Notes: generated from the sequence alone by a model not told the origin. Shown: positions 41,577 to 51,250, counted from the stretch's first letter. The stretch: 64,000 nucleotides of DNA from Alphaproteobacteria bacterium WMHbin7 (GCA_002753155.1 PDZW01000007.1:51225-115224), one strand, 5' to 3'. Program-made: numbers and translations.

Positions 41577-43498
41577 CGGCGGGCAGAGGCGATATCTGGG
41601 CGCTCAGTCTTGGAACCGCCCTGCTCATCTGGCTGGCAGGAGCGCTGATCCCCGCCTTGCGCATGGCCGAGAACGGGGTCGCGGACTGGGTGCGTGTCAG
41701 CTATGCTCCAGCTCCGCCGATGTCCAAGGATATCGCGCTGGTCACCATCACCGAAGAAACGCTGGGCAAAATGCCCTTCCGCTCGCCGGTCAATCGCGAC
41801 ATGCTGGCCGATGCCGTAGACAAGATCGCCGCCAGCAAGGCCAAGGGGCTGGCCTTCGATATTCTGTTCGATCAGCCGACCGAGCCCGAGGCAGACCAGC
41901 GTCTTTATGCATCCTTGCGAAAGGCAGCCCAGACCATGCCGGTGGTTGCGGCCTATGCTGGTGACGACGACCATCTGACGCCCGCCCAGATGAAATTTCT
42001 GAACCAATTCACGGAGGGACTGGGACAGGGGCTGGTCAATCTGGTGGCCGATCCCGATGATGGCGTGGTGCGCTGGATTCTTCTGGGCAGGGAGATGCCG
42101 GGAAAGGGTGTCGTTCCCGGTTTCGCCGCCGCCCTGGCCGGTGGGGGCATTTCTGCACTGACAGGCACGATCCCGCTGGCCTATGCCCAACCGCCAAGCG
42201 ACATTCCCACCTATCCCCTGCACATGATTCCCCTGCTGCCGGGCGCATGGCTTCAGGGAAAATATCTGCTGGTGGGAAGCGATCTGCCGCATTCCGATCT
42301 GCATCGCACCCCCTTGCCTGCGCTGCTGGGACAGAATAACGGCTTCATTCCCGGCGTTGCCATTCACGCTCATGCCCTTAACCAGTTGCTGAGTACGATA
42401 CGGCTGCAAGAAGCCCCACCCTGGGCCCCGGCCCCCATCGGATTTCTGCTCGCCCTTCTGGGGGCTTTGGCCTTTGGCGTAAAGCTGCGCATGGGCGTCA
42501 GGGTGGCTATGGGGGCGGCGCTGCTTCTGGGCTATGGCACGACTGTCCTTTTGTCGGCCAGGGTTGGGGTGTTGCTGCCGATCCTGTCTCCCCTGCTGGC
42601 CGTTCTGATCTCTTGTGCCGTCAAGGGTGCCAGGGAATGGCGACAGGAGCAAAGGCAGAGCCTTTTCATTCAGGAAGCCTTTTCGCGCTATCTCTCGCCT
42701 GCCGTGGTCAAGTTGCTGGTGCAAGACCCATCGCGCCTCAAGCTGGGCGGTGAGCAGCGTGAAATCACCTATGTCTTCACCGACATTGCAGGCTTCACCA
42801 CAATCAGCGAAAAACTGGCGCCGGACGTCATGGCCGAAATTCTGAACGGTTATCTGGATCGCATGTGCCTGATCGCCCTTGAGCATGAAGCGACCATCGA
42901 CAAGATCGTGGGTGATGCCGTGGTTGTCTTCTTCAATGCCCCGCTTGATCAGCCGGACCATGCCAGGCGCGCCGTCGGCCTAGCCCTGGCCTATGACAGT
43001 TTCTCGGAAGCGTTTCGGGCCGAATGGCTGGAAAGGGGCATCGAAATCGGAGAAACCCGAGTGGGTGTGAATACGGGGCGCGCCACGGTGGGCAATTTCG
43101 GCGGGCAGCGCTTCTTCAATTACACCGGTCATGGCGATTCGGTGAATACGGCGGCCAGGCTTGAGGGGGTGAACAAGCATCTCGGCACGCGCATCTGCGT
43201 CAGCGGCAAGACGGCTACGTCTTGTCACGACGTGCCCTTTCGACCGGTCGGCATGCTCTTTCTGAAAGGCAAGGCGCAGGGGCTGGAAACCTTCGAGCCC
43301 CTGACCGGGCAGGATGGCTATGCGCCGCCTGAAGACTATCTTGGTGCGTTTCGCATGATGTCGGATTACTACCCCTCCGCACAGGAGGCGTTCATGAGAT
43401 TGGCGCGGAAATATCCCAAGGATCCTCTGGTCTTGTTTCACGCCAGAAGGCTGGCCGATGGCGATACCGGCGCCGAGATCATCATGCTGGAAAAATAG
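41573..43498 (+). CDS. CHASE2-domain class III adenylate/guanylate cyclase
   Basis: A 641-residue protein: one membrane helix near residues 10-30, a periplasmic CHASE2 domain (about 35-280; SKDIALVTITEETLGK, GLAFDILFDQPTE, GKYLLVGSDLPHSDLHRTPL), two or three closely spaced membrane helices (about 285-350), and a class III cyclase domain (about 395-575). The two metal-binding aspartates are visible in YVFTDIAGFTTIS and IVGDAVVVFF. It most likely makes cAMP. The GTG start overlaps the TGA of the FecR-like gene. A start 29 codons earlier is open but lies inside that gene. It ends back-to-back with the convergent GAF cyclase gene, with no base between the stops. Confidence 0.9.
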   Translation: MTAGRGDIWALSLGTALLIWLAGALIPALRMAENGVADWVRVSYAPAPPMSKDIALVTITEETLGKMPFRSPVNRDMLADAVDKIAASKAKGLAFDILFDQPTEPEADQRLYASLRKAAQTMPVVAAYAGDDDHLTPAQMKFLNQFTEGLGQGLVNLVADPDDGVVRWILLGREMPGKGVVPGFAAALAGGGISALTGTIPLAYAQPPSDIPTYPLHMIPLLPGAWLQGKYLLVGSDLPHSDLHRTPLPALLGQNNGFIPGVAIHAHALNQLLSTIRLQEAPPWAPAPIGFLLALLGALAFGVKLRMGVRVAMGAALLLGYGTTVLLSARVGVLLPILSPLLAVLISCAVKGAREWRQEQRQSLFIQEAFSRYLSPAVVKLLVQDPSRLKLGGEQREITYVFTDIAGFTTISEKLAPDVMAEILNGYLDRMCLIALEHEATIDKIVGDAVVVFFNAPLDQPDHARRAVGLALAYDSFSEAFRAEWLERGIEIGETRVGVNTGRATVGNFGGQRFFNYTGHGDSVNTAARLEGVNKHLGTRICVSGKTATSCHDVPFRPVGMLFLKGKAQGLETFEPLTGQDGYAPPEDYLGAFRMMSDYYPSAQEAFMRLARKYPKDPLVLFHARRLADGDTGAEIIMLEK

Positions 43499-45778
43499 TT
43501 ATTTTGAGGTGAGCGTCCACACGCCGTCCCAGTCCTTGGGCGGGTTGGCCTTTAAGTGTTCGCAGCGCTCGATATACATCTGCGAACAGAAATCCGTGGG
43601 ATTAAGCCGCATGGCTTCGCGAAAGGCCTTTTCGGCTTCGTCGAAATTGCCCGCCCTAAAGGATTGAATGCCAAAGCCGAAGGTGCTCAACACGCCCATC
43701 ATATTCGGGAACTCCGCGTCGGAATAAAAATCGACGACTTCGAAGATGTCGACCGGCTTGGTCTTGCCCTTCACGATTACCTTATCCACCTCGCGCATGC
43801 GGTACGTGCCCTTCAAGCGCGCCTTGGTGAATTCGCTGATCAAAAGCTTGGCGTGATATTGCTTGGTGGCCGATTCCAGGCGTGCCGCAAGATTAACGCC
43901 GTCGCCGATAACCGTGTAATCCATGCGCTTGGGGCTGCCGATATTGCCCGAGACGATAGTGTCGGTGTTCAGGCCTATTCCGATATCGACCGGACGCTTG
44001 CCCTCGGATGCGCGGCGCTTGTTGTACTCGGCCAGTCCCTTCAGCATGTTGATGGCGGCCCGCATGGCGCGGTCCTCGTCGTCCTCGTGCGGCAGCGGGG
44101 TGCCGAAGACGGCCATGATGGCGTCGCCGATGAATTTGTCCAGCATGCCGCCTTCGTTGGTAATGCAATCGACCATGATGGTGAAATATTCGTTGAGCAG
44201 GCTGACCGTGCCTTGGGGACCCAGTTCCTCGGTCAGCGTAGTAAAGCTGCGGATATCCGAGAACAGCACGGTGGCGATGCTGGACAGGCCACCCATGACC
44301 GCGTCGCCGCCCGCCAGCAGCTTGTCGGCCAGGGCCGGGTCCATATAGCGCGACATGGTCGACTTCATGCGCTTTTCGGAGCTGATGTCCTCGATCATCA
44401 AGGTGCTGCCCAGTTTCTTGCCACCCGAATCGGTCAGCGGCTCGAAGGTCAGGTTGACTGAAATGCGCTCGCCCTCGACATCCAGCTCGGCATCCATCAT
44501 GACGTTGCCTTCCTGGCTCTCCTCGCACTGCTTGATCTTCTCGAAGATCCAGTCATTGGGCGGGGCGAAGAAGTCCTGGGCGGGGCGATTGAGAATCTGC
44601 TCGGGCGCCACTTGCAGAATGCGCAGGCCGGCTGCGTTGCAGGTGACGATCTTGCCGTCCTCGTTCAAGGTCAAAACGCCGTTGGTCATCGATTCGAGAA
44701 TGGATTCGTTGTAGTTCTTGATGTTCTGGACATCGTCGAACAGCTTGGCATTCTCAAGGCCGATGGAAATCTGCGAAACGAAGCCCTTCAGCCTGGCTTC
44801 GTCCTCCGGGGTGAAAGCGCCGCCCCGCTTGTTCAGCACCTGCGTTACGCCGATGCACTTTCCAACCTTGTTAAGAACGGGAACGCACAGGATCGAGCGC
44901 GTGAAGAAGCCCGTCTTGCGGTCGAAGGCGGGGTTGAATCGCAAGTCGGCATAGGCATAGGGAATGTTGATGGTTTCGCTCGAGGTGAAAACCGCGCCCG
45001 CGATGCCCAGATGATTGGGCAGGCGAATCTGCGTAGCCCCCAGCCCCTCGCCGACCATGGTGAACAATTCCTTGGTCTTCTCGTCGTTGATGAACAAGGT
45101 GGAGCGCTCGGCATCCAGCATTCTGGTGATGGCGGCGATGATCTTCTGAAGCAGGGGACCCAGCTTCAATTCCGACGAGATGTCGGAAACGACACCAAGA
45201 AACTCCAGCTCCTGCTTGCGCTTCTTCTCAAGCCCCTCGACAGTATGCAGGCTTTCAAGCGCGATGGCCGCCTGCTCGACGATGGCTTCAAGCAGTTCCA
45301 TGTCTGCCTGGCTGAAGTCGCCGCTTTTCTTGTTGAGCAACTGGGCGACGCCGATACGCTCGCCCTTCAGGTTGCGCAAGGGTACGCACAGGATCGACGT
45401 CGTCTTGAAGCCGGTCAGTTGGTCGACGGACTTATTGAAATGCGCATCCGAATAGGCGTCGTGAATCATCACGCCCTTGCCCGTCGTGAAGACATGGCCA
45501 GCGATGCCGCTGCTATTGAGAATGCGAATCTCGCGGGTGAATTTTCCCTCGGCGACCAGCGAATACAGCTCGCCGGTTGCTTCTTCGTTCAAGAAGGCGG
45601 CGCCACGCTCTGCGCCGATCGTGCTGGTGGTGATGTCAACCAGCGTGGCCAGGGCTTCCAAAAGGTCGTGCGAGGCGGCCAATCGATTGGAAACGTCGAG
45701 CAGCAAAGAGGGGCTGTGCAAGCGGTGCTTGCCCTTTCCCTTCCTGGCGGGGGCCTTCTTTCTGGAGATTTCGTTCAT
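43499..45778 (-). CDS. GAF-GAF-PAS class III adenylate/guanylate cyclase
   Basis: A 759-residue cytoplasmic protein: GAF domains at about residues 30-180 and 205-350 (each with an LCVP.LN... segment and LNKK/LNKR), a PAS domain at about 360-475 (ESMTNGVLTLNEDGKIVTCNAAGLRIL), then a class III cyclase (about 490-690) with ATVLFSDIRSFTTLTEEL and FIGDAIMAVFGTPLP holding the metal aspartates. A short TPR-like C-terminal tail (FRAGNFDEAEKAFREAMRLNP) follows. The substrate is probably ATP. It overlaps the coiled-coil gene upstream (ATGA), so the two are made together. Confidence 0.92.
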   Translation of the reverse strand: MNEISRKKAPARKGKGKHRLHSPSLLLDVSNRLAASHDLLEALATLVDITTSTIGAERGAAFLNEEATGELYSLVAEGKFTREIRILNSSGIAGHVFTTGKGVMIHDAYSDAHFNKSVDQLTGFKTTSILCVPLRNLKGERIGVAQLLNKKSGDFSQADMELLEAIVEQAAIALESLHTVEGLEKKRKQELEFLGVVSDISSELKLGPLLQKIIAAITRMLDAERSTLFINDEKTKELFTMVGEGLGATQIRLPNHLGIAGAVFTSSETINIPYAYADLRFNPAFDRKTGFFTRSILCVPVLNKVGKCIGVTQVLNKRGGAFTPEDEARLKGFVSQISIGLENAKLFDDVQNIKNYNESILESMTNGVLTLNEDGKIVTCNAAGLRILQVAPEQILNRPAQDFFAPPNDWIFEKIKQCEESQEGNVMMDAELDVEGERISVNLTFEPLTDSGGKKLGSTLMIEDISSEKRMKSTMSRYMDPALADKLLAGGDAVMGGLSSIATVLFSDIRSFTTLTEELGPQGTVSLLNEYFTIMVDCITNEGGMLDKFIGDAIMAVFGTPLPHEDDEDRAMRAAINMLKGLAEYNKRRASEGKRPVDIGIGLNTDTIVSGNIGSPKRMDYTVIGDGVNLAARLESATKQYHAKLLISEFTKARLKGTYRMREVDKVIVKGKTKPVDIFEVVDFYSDAEFPNMMGVLSTFGFGIQSFRAGNFDEAEKAFREAMRLNPTDFCSQMYIERCEHLKANPPKDWDGVWTLTSK

Positions 45779-46395
45779 GACGCCCCTTCCAAGCGCAGCC
45801 TGAGGGCCGCTATGGTCTTCTGAAGCTCGGCCATTTCACTGGAGCGCTGGCTTTCCTGCTCGCTCATGCGCTTCTTGTTCTCGAAAGCCTGCGCGTCGAG
45901 TTGCTGACGCAACGCGTCAGCAGCACCGCGCAATTGGCGAATTTCCTCCTGCATCTCGAGCGCAGCCCGCTGTAAGCGTTCGGTTTCCCCTATGCGCTGA
46001 CGATCCAACTCGTCCCTGAGGGCGTCGGTCATCTGGCGCAATTGCGCAATTTCGGCCTGGGCGTTTCCCATGACGGCTTGTGTGCGTTCGGATTCGCCGA
46101 TGCGCTGTTTCTCAAGCTCGTCCCTGAGAGCGTTGACGGTTTCCTTAAGCTGAAGCATTTCGGTATTGGCGTCATTGGCCGCCTTCTGGGCACGCTGGCT
46201 TTCCTCGATCCGCTGTTGTTCCAAGGCGTCGCGCAATGCGTTGATGGTGGCCTTCAGGTGCGCGATTTCGGCCTGGGCATCGTTGACGGCGCGCTGGACC
46301 GCTGCGTCGCGGCCAAGCGTCAACCGCTCGACCTCGGTTCTTAACCGGGCGAACTCGTCAGGCTCACATCTCGCGTCACGGGCAGCCACCGCCAT
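45775..46395 (-). CDS. Coiled-coil protein with four 36-residue repeats
   Basis: A 206-residue, almost wholly helical protein rich in Gln, Glu, Arg and Ala. Residues 38-181 are four 36-residue repeats (for example NALRDELEKQRIGESER and DALRDELDRQRIGETER). No named domain is visible. It starts at an ATG (46395) with AAGGGGA 8 bases ahead; a TTG seven codons upstream is less likely. Its stop codon overlaps the start of the GAF-GAF-PAS cyclase, so it may scaffold, localise or oligomerise that enzyme. This is inference from coupling. Confidence 0.8.
   Translation of the reverse strand: MAVAARDARCEPDEFARLRTEVERLTLGRDAAVQRAVNDAQAEIAHLKATINALRDALEQQRIEESQRAQKAANDANTEMLQLKETVNALRDELEKQRIGESERTQAVMGNAQAEIAQLRQMTDALRDELDRQRIGETERLQRAALEMQEEIRQLRGAADALRQQLDAQAFENKKRMSEQESQRSSEMAELQKTIAALRLRLEGAS
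45853..46284 (-). repeat. Four tandem 108-bp units inside the coiled-coil gene
   Basis: Four consecutive 36-codon units encode N-D/A-x-AE-x-LQL-x3-NALRDEL-x-QRIGESER-x-Q-like segments. The central two are the most alike (ALRDEL..QRIGE.ER), and the last has diverged. Copy number could vary between strains. Confidence 0.8.
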
Positions 46396-46504
46396 GCCCT
46401 GTATCCCCTTGAACAAGGTATATCCTACCAGTATAGCAGCTTACCGCAAGCTTTCCAGCCGCCTGGAGAAATGCTAGGGTGGAGGTGCTTATGGGAGAAT
46501 TATC

Positions 46505-46804
46505 CTGGAACGTCGCAGGTTCACCCGCCATGAAGTGGCTGTTCCCGTCCAGATCAAGGACGGGGATCGGGGGATTCTTGCCCAAACCGTCAATATTTCC
46601 GGCAGCGGCTTGGCGCTCAAGCTGGACAGCTCGCCGCTGACCAATGGCAAGGTCATGGTGACGATCGGAGGATTGGGCGAGTTTGCCGCCGATTTCGTGG
46701 GGGATGGCGAGGGAGGGCGGCTCAGGCTCGATATTTCCGAAAGCGAGCAGGCCCAATTGGCCGATGACATCGTCCAGAAATTTGCCCATCTCCTGCCGGT
46801 GTGA
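46505..46804 (+). CDS. PilZ-domain c-di-GMP-binding protein, probable CTG start
   Basis: A single PilZ domain of about 99 residues. The c-di-GMP site needs RxxxR and (D/N)xSxxG: here RRRFTRH and NISGSG. The first ATG/GTG in frame is the GTG at 46535, which lies after the RxxxR motif, so a start there would lose it. The frame is open back to a stop at 46475. A CTG at 46505 gives MERRRFTRHEV, the usual way PilZ proteins begin, and has GGGAGA 6 bases ahead. ATT at 46499 and ATC at 46502 are alternatives. Divergent from the coiled-coil/cyclase operon, convergent with the J-domain gene. Confidence 0.7.
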   Translation: MERRRFTRHEVAVPVQIKDGDRGILAQTVNISGSGLALKLDSSPLTNGKVMVTIGGLGEFAADFVGDGEGGRLRLDISESEQAQLADDIVQKFAHLLPV

Positions 46805-46828
46805 CGGCCAGCCTGCTGCCCAGTAAGC

Positions 46829-47305
46829 CTACTTCCCCATCAACACGTCTCTGGCTTCGTTGATCTTGGCAGCCAGGGCCGAATTGCCCCCGGCGTCGGG
46901 ATGCACCTTTTGCATCAGACGTTTGTAGGCGATCTGGATTTCCTCGGGCGAAGCGCCTTGTTTCAGGCCCAACAGGGCATGGGCCTCGTCGCTCGACATC
47001 CGATTTTGTCCGGGCCGGGGCGGCGGTGGCGGTGCTTCTCCTGGCTTGCCAAAATGGCGTCTGACCTCGCGCCAGATGGCGTGAAAGCGCATGGCCCGCA
47101 TGGCCCAGGGAGCCAGGGCCGAAAGGGCTGCGCCCGCCCAGGCCAGACGACCGGTCAAGGCCAGGAAAATGGCGGCCAGCACGACGATTCCAACCAACGT
47201 CCATGCCAGCACTCGCTTGGCCTGGCTGGGGCTGGTGACGGACAGCCAGCGCATGAGTAAGATCAGCCCGATGCTGGAACAGACGCCGAAAGCCAGCCAA
47301 CCCAT
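46829..47305 (-). CDS. Membrane-anchored J-domain protein
   Basis: A 158-residue protein with two or three hydrophobic helices in the first 90 residues and a C-terminal J domain (about 105-158; AHALLGLKQGASPEEIQIAYKRLMQKVHPDAGGN), including the HPD motif needed to stimulate DnaK. The layout is like TIM14/DjlA-type co-chaperones. Last gene of an operon with mipZ (2-base gap) and the molybdopterin enzyme. Confidence 0.85.
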   Translation of the reverse strand: MGWLAFGVCSSIGLILLMRWLSVTSPSQAKRVLAWTLVGIVVLAAIFLALTGRLAWAGAALSALAPWAMRAMRFHAIWREVRRHFGKPGEAPPPPPRPGQNRMSSDEAHALLGLKQGASPEEIQIAYKRLMQKVHPDAGGNSALAAKINEARDVLMGK

Positions 47306-47307
47306 GA

Positions 47308-48057
47308 TCAGATCCTCAAGGTGTCAAGCAGGCCGCGCAATTCCTGGCGGGCTGTGACGTGCGACATGGTAAAGGGCACTTTGCCCTCGGTCATATCCAG
47401 AAGTGTCAGGCCGCGCAGGAACAGCTCGCGGAAGATGACGCGCTCCGAGAGGCCGGGTGCTATTCGAAAGCCGATACCCGGGCGTTTCGAAAGCTCGCCC
47501 AGCACCTGCTCCATGGCCCGGGCATTGCGGTTGTCAAGCTGCGCCAGGCGGTTGCGGGCAACGATCCAGTCGATCTGGCCTTTGTCCTTCTTAAAACGGT
47601 CCTGGCGGGCGCGCCAGACCATCTCACTATAGGCGCTGATGCGGGTGATCTTCTGACTGGCGGGGTCAACCCTGGCCAGCACGTCGAGATCGAGAAAGCT
47701 GTCGTTCAAAGGGGTCACCAGCACATCCGCGCGGGCATGCCCGGCTCGGGCCAGCGGCGTGTCCGATCCTGGCGTGTCGAGGATCAGAACGTCATGGCCG
47801 GGCGCCAGATCGGCAATCGCCTGGGCCAGTTCCGCCATGTTGGCGTTGGGGGAGAGAGAAAGGCTCTCCGGCGTCGCAAGACTTGCATTCTGGGACGCTC
47901 GATTTTCCAAGTAACGCGTCAACGTGCCTTGCGCCGGATCGAGATCAAGCACGGCCACGCGATGGCCCTGTTGCAACAGGCCGATCGCCGTGTGCAAGGC
48001 AAGCGTGGACTTGCCCGTACCCCCTTTGGCGTTTCCGAATACAAGAATACGGGTCAT
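47308..48057 (-). CDS. mipZ: MipZ-like division-plane positioning ATPase
   Basis: A 249-residue ParA/MinD-family ATPase. It has a deviant Walker A, FGNAKGGTGKSTLALH, a Walker B-like LILDTPGSDTPLA and the C-terminal block RIAPGLSERVIFRELFLRGLTLLD, which resembles Caulobacter MipZ. MipZ forms gradients from the ParB-bound poles and inhibits FtsZ. The ATG at 48057 overlaps the stop of the molybdopterin gene (ATGA); a start five codons upstream is also possible. Confidence 0.88.
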   Translation of the reverse strand: MTRILVFGNAKGGTGKSTLALHTAIGLLQQGHRVAVLDLDPAQGTLTRYLENRASQNASLATPESLSLSPNANMAELAQAIADLAPGHDVLILDTPGSDTPLARAGHARADVLVTPLNDSFLDLDVLARVDPASQKITRISAYSEMVWRARQDRFKKDKGQIDWIVARNRLAQLDNRNARAMEQVLGELSKRPGIGFRIAPGLSERVIFRELFLRGLTLLDMTEGKVPFTMSHVTARQELRGLLDTLRI

Positions 48058-50090
48058 GGTGCGCTTAGCCATACCTTCGTATCGTGAAAGGCGGCTCCGC
48101 CATGGGGGGGAACGGCCTCGGCGCTGGTCAGCAGATTGATCCCCAGGCCTTCCTTGAAGTCGGCGTTGCTCCATAGGCCTTCGGCGATCACCACGCCTCT
48201 TTGCACGCCGTCGAAGGATTTGGCCGTCAGCAACAACGACCCCTTGTCGTTGCCGACGCGAATGTCGGCGCCGCTTTCGATGGAAAGCGCCTTCAGATCG
48301 GCTGGATGCACCATCAAGATCGGCATGGCCTCGGCCTTGCGCGATGACACCGTCTCGTTGAAGGAGGAGTTGAGGAAATGATGTGCCGGCGCCGTGACGA
48401 GGCGGAAGGGGTGCGCCTTGTCCTCGGTATCTATCAGGTCGGCATGATCGGGGAAGGCGGGCAGGCGGGCATCGTTCCAAACCGGCTTGAAACGAAAGCG
48501 TTTGTCGGTATGTCCGAACCCATTCAGAAAGTGCGCGTCCTTGAAGCTGGGCGCCATGTCGAGCCAGCGCAGATGCGCCATTTCCTCGGTATCGGGAAGG
48601 CCCGACAGGGCGAGCGTGGAATCGATGATTTCCCAGGCCGTCATCTCGAAGCCGGGATGCCTTGCCCCCAGCCGGTGGGCGAGCGCCTTGATAACGTCGT
48701 GATTCGAGCGCGACTGGCCAATCGGTGCAATCACCGCCCGTGAGACCTGCAGGAAGGATGTGCCGTAAGACGTATAAAGATCGTCATGCTCAAGAAATGT
48801 CGTGGCGGGCAGCACGATGTCGGCCATCATGGCGGTTTCCGTCATACGTTGCTCATGGACGCAGACGAACAGATCCCGATTTGCAAAGCCCTCGCGCACC
48901 TTGGCGTGCTCGGGTGCGACCACCATCGGATTTGTGTTCTGAATCAGCATAGCGCCAATCGGTGGGCCCTGGCCGATATCCTGGGGATCACGGGTAAGAA
49001 TGGGGCCAATTCGGCTCATATCGAGCTGGCGGATGCCGGGCTTTGCCATGTCGGAGCCATCCAGCAGATGACGCTTCAGCCTCTTGAAACAGTCGCTGCT
49101 GTTCATCAGAGCGCCGCCGCCCTCCTCTTGCCAAGCGCCGGTCACGGCGGGCAGGCAGGAAACGGCATGGGCGGCCACGGCCCCATTGCGCTGGCGGGTA
49201 AAGCCGAAGCCCAGGCGCAGATAGCTTTTCTTCGTGCTGCCGTAAAGCCGGGCGAAGGCGATGATCTCGTCTTCGGAAAGCCCGGTAATCTTCGCGGCCC
49301 AGGCAGGTGTGCGGCCTTTTAGATGCGTTTCGACATCGGGTCCGAAATCGGTCATGCGTTCAAGATAGGCGCGATCGGCCAGCCCCTCGGCCAGCAGCAC
49401 ATGCATGACCGCCGCTGCCAGGGCGCCATCGGTACCGGGTTTCAGCATCAGATGCATATCGGCCTTCTCGGCCGTGGCGTTGCGATAGGGATCAATCACC
49501 ACCAGTTTGGTGCCCCTCTCGCGCTTGGCTGCCGTGATCAGCGTCATCACCTGAATCTGCGTCGCCACGACATTGGTGCCCCAAACGACGATCAGGTCTG
49601 ATTTTGCCATCTCGCGCATATCGGTGCCCCATTTGGCGCCCGCACCGGCCATCCAGCCTGCGCCGCCAATGCTGGAACAGATAGTGTAATGCTGACCGGA
49701 ATAGCCCATGACGTTGCGCAGACGCTCGATGGAATTGCGCATCACCAGGCCCATCGTGCCCGCATACTGATAAGGCCAGACTGACTGGGCGCCCGCTTGG
49801 TCGGTGGCCTGGCGAAAGCGATGGGCCACTTCGTCCAGCGCCTCGTCCCACCCGATTTCTGCGAATTTGCCCTCGCCCTTGGCGCCGATGCGCTTCAAGG
49901 GCACGGTCAGGCGGTCTTCGTGATACACCCGCTCGGCAAATTTGGCGACTTTGGCGCAGATCACGCCCTGGGTGTGCGGATGGTCCTTGGCACCGTGCAA
50001 ACGGCCGACGCGCCCATCCTCCTTCAGCTCGATATCGAGCGCGCAGGCGCTGGGGCAATCTTGGGGGCAGACGGAATAGCGGTTACTCAT
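48054..50090 (-). CDS. Molybdopterin oxidoreductase with N-terminal [4Fe-4S] site
   Basis: A 678-residue DMSO-reductase superfamily protein. The N-terminus holds [13 protein letters not shown]...GVICAK, a C-x3-C-x3-C-xn-C ligand set for a [4Fe-4S] cluster; molybdopterin-binding segments include [43 protein letters not shown] and [10 protein letters not shown]. There is no Tat signal, so it is probably cytoplasmic. It resembles uncharacterised family members; the substrate is unknown. Start codon of an operon with mipZ and the J-domain gene; divergent from the FAD oxidoreductase. Confidence 0.88.
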   Translation of the reverse strand: MSNRYSVCPQDCPSACALDIELKEDGRVGRLHGAKDHPHTQGVICAKVAKFAERVYHEDRLTVPLKRIGAKGEGKFAEIGWDEALDEVAHRFRQATDQAGAQSVWPYQYAGTMGLVMRNSIERLRNVMGYSGQHYTICSSIGGAGWMAGAGAKWGTDMREMAKSDLIVVWGTNVVATQIQVMTLITAAKRERGTKLVVIDPYRNATAEKADMHLMLKPGTDGALAAAVMHVLLAEGLADRAYLERMTDFGPDVETHLKGRTPAWAAKITGLSEDEIIAFARLYGSTKKSYLRLGFGFTRQRNGAVAAHAVSCLPAVTGAWQEEGGGALMNSSDCFKRLKRHLLDGSDMAKPGIRQLDMSRIGPILTRDPQDIGQGPPIGAMLIQNTNPMVVAPEHAKVREGFANRDLFVCVHEQRMTETAMMADIVLPATTFLEHDDLYTSYGTSFLQVSRAVIAPIGQSRSNHDVIKALAHRLGARHPGFEMTAWEIIDSTLALSGLPDTEEMAHLRWLDMAPSFKDAHFLNGFGHTDKRFRFKPVWNDARLPAFPDHADLIDTEDKAHPFRLVTAPAHHFLNSSFNETVSSRKAEAMPILMVHPADLKALSIESGADIRVGNDKGSLLLTAKSFDGVQRGVVIAEGLWSNADFKEGLGINLLTSAEAVPPHGGAAFHDTKVWLSAP

Positions 50091-50170
50091 GCCGGGCTCC
50101 TTCGGGGAAAGTGAATCTAGCCCTTCCTCCCCGTCTTGACCACCCCTCGGCTGCAGACCACAATCCGCCC

Positions 50171-51250
50171 ATGGATAAACAAGACGTTGTGGTGATCGGG
50201 GCGGGCGTGGTGGGGCTGGCCATTGCGCGGGTCCTGGCCATGGCCGGGCGAGATGTGCTGATTCTGGAGGCCGAGGGGGCCATCGGCACCCAGACGAGTG
50301 CCAGGAACAGCGAGGTCATCCATGCCGGTCTCTATTATCCCAAGGACAGCCTGAAGGCCCACCTGTGCGTGGCCGGAAACCGCATGCTGTATGCCTATTG
50401 CCAGGACAGAGGCATCTCCTACCAGCGCACGGGCAAACTTCTCGTGGCGGTGGACGAGACGGAACTGGAGCTTCTGGACCGGTTAAGCGCAGCCGCCCTG
50501 GCCAATGGGGTTCAGGATCTAAGCCGACTTTCCGCCAGTCAGGCAGAAGCGCTTGAGCCCGAGCTTTCCTGCAAGGCGGCCCTGCTCTCGCCTTCGACCG
50601 GCATCCTTGACAGCCATGGACTGATGCTTTCGCTGCTGGCCGATGCCGAGGCCAAAGGGGCTGTGCTGGCCCTGAAATCAGCCGTCACGGGCGGGCGGGT
50701 GTGCGAGGGCGGCATAATTCTTGCCGTTGATGGTAGTGAAATCGAGGCAGCCCTGGTGGTCAATTCTGCAGGGCTGGGGGCCTGGGCGGTGGCGCGTTCG
50801 ATCACGGGTGTTCCAGAAGACAGCATTCCGCCTTGTCATTTCGCCAAGGGAAATTATTTCAGCCTGACCGGCAAGACGCCCTTTAAGCGCCTAGTCTATC
50901 CCGTGCCGGGTCATGCCGGTCTGGGCGTTCACTTCACCCGCGATCTGGCGGGCCGGGCGCGTTTCGGCCCCGATGTCGAATGGATAGAGTCCATCGACTA
51001 CAAGGTCGACCCCAAGCGGGCCGAGGTTTTCTACGAAGCCATTCGCAGCTATTGGCCGGGCCTTAAGGACAATGCGCTTGAGCCCGGCTATGCCGGAATC
51101 CGCCCCAAGCTGCAAGGTCCGGGCGACCCCCAGCAGGATTTTTGGATCGGAGCGCCGCTTCCCGGCCTGATCGCCCTTTACGGCATCGAATCGCCCGGCC
51201 TGACCTCGTGCTTGGCAATCGCCGAACATGTTGCCAGGATGGCGGCATGA
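50171..51250 (+). CDS. FAD-dependent oxidoreductase, LhgO/DAO family
   Basis: A 359-residue flavoprotein with the dinucleotide fold [18 protein letters not shown], the segment [19 protein letters not shown] and a C-terminal [18 protein letters not shown], close to L-2-hydroxyglutarate oxidase (LhgO)-type enzymes. It probably oxidises a 2-hydroxy acid; the substrate is uncertain. The ATG at 50171 was chosen because the fold begins four residues later; a longer in-frame reading starts within the neighbouring promoter region. Its stop codon overlaps the start of the glycosyltransferase gene. Confidence 0.85.
   Translation: MDKQDVVVIGAGVVGLAIARVLAMAGRDVLILEAEGAIGTQTSARNSEVIHAGLYYPKDSLKAHLCVAGNRMLYAYCQDRGISYQRTGKLLVAVDETELELLDRLSAAALANGVQDLSRLSASQAEALEPELSCKAALLSPSTGILDSHGLMLSLLADAEAKGAVLALKSAVTGGRVCEGGIILAVDGSEIEAALVVNSAGLGAWAVARSITGVPEDSIPPCHFAKGNYFSLTGKTPFKRLVYPVPGHAGLGVHFTRDLAGRARFGPDVEWIESIDYKVDPKRAEVFYEAIRSYWPGLKDNALEPGYAGIRPKLQGPGDPQQDFWIGAPLPGLIALYGIESPGLTSCLAIAEHVARMAA

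Noticed and set aside
45853..46284. Possible CRISPR or noncoding repeat array
   Set aside because: The 108-bp units are in frame within a coding gene and encode a coiled coil; no spacer-repeat pattern.
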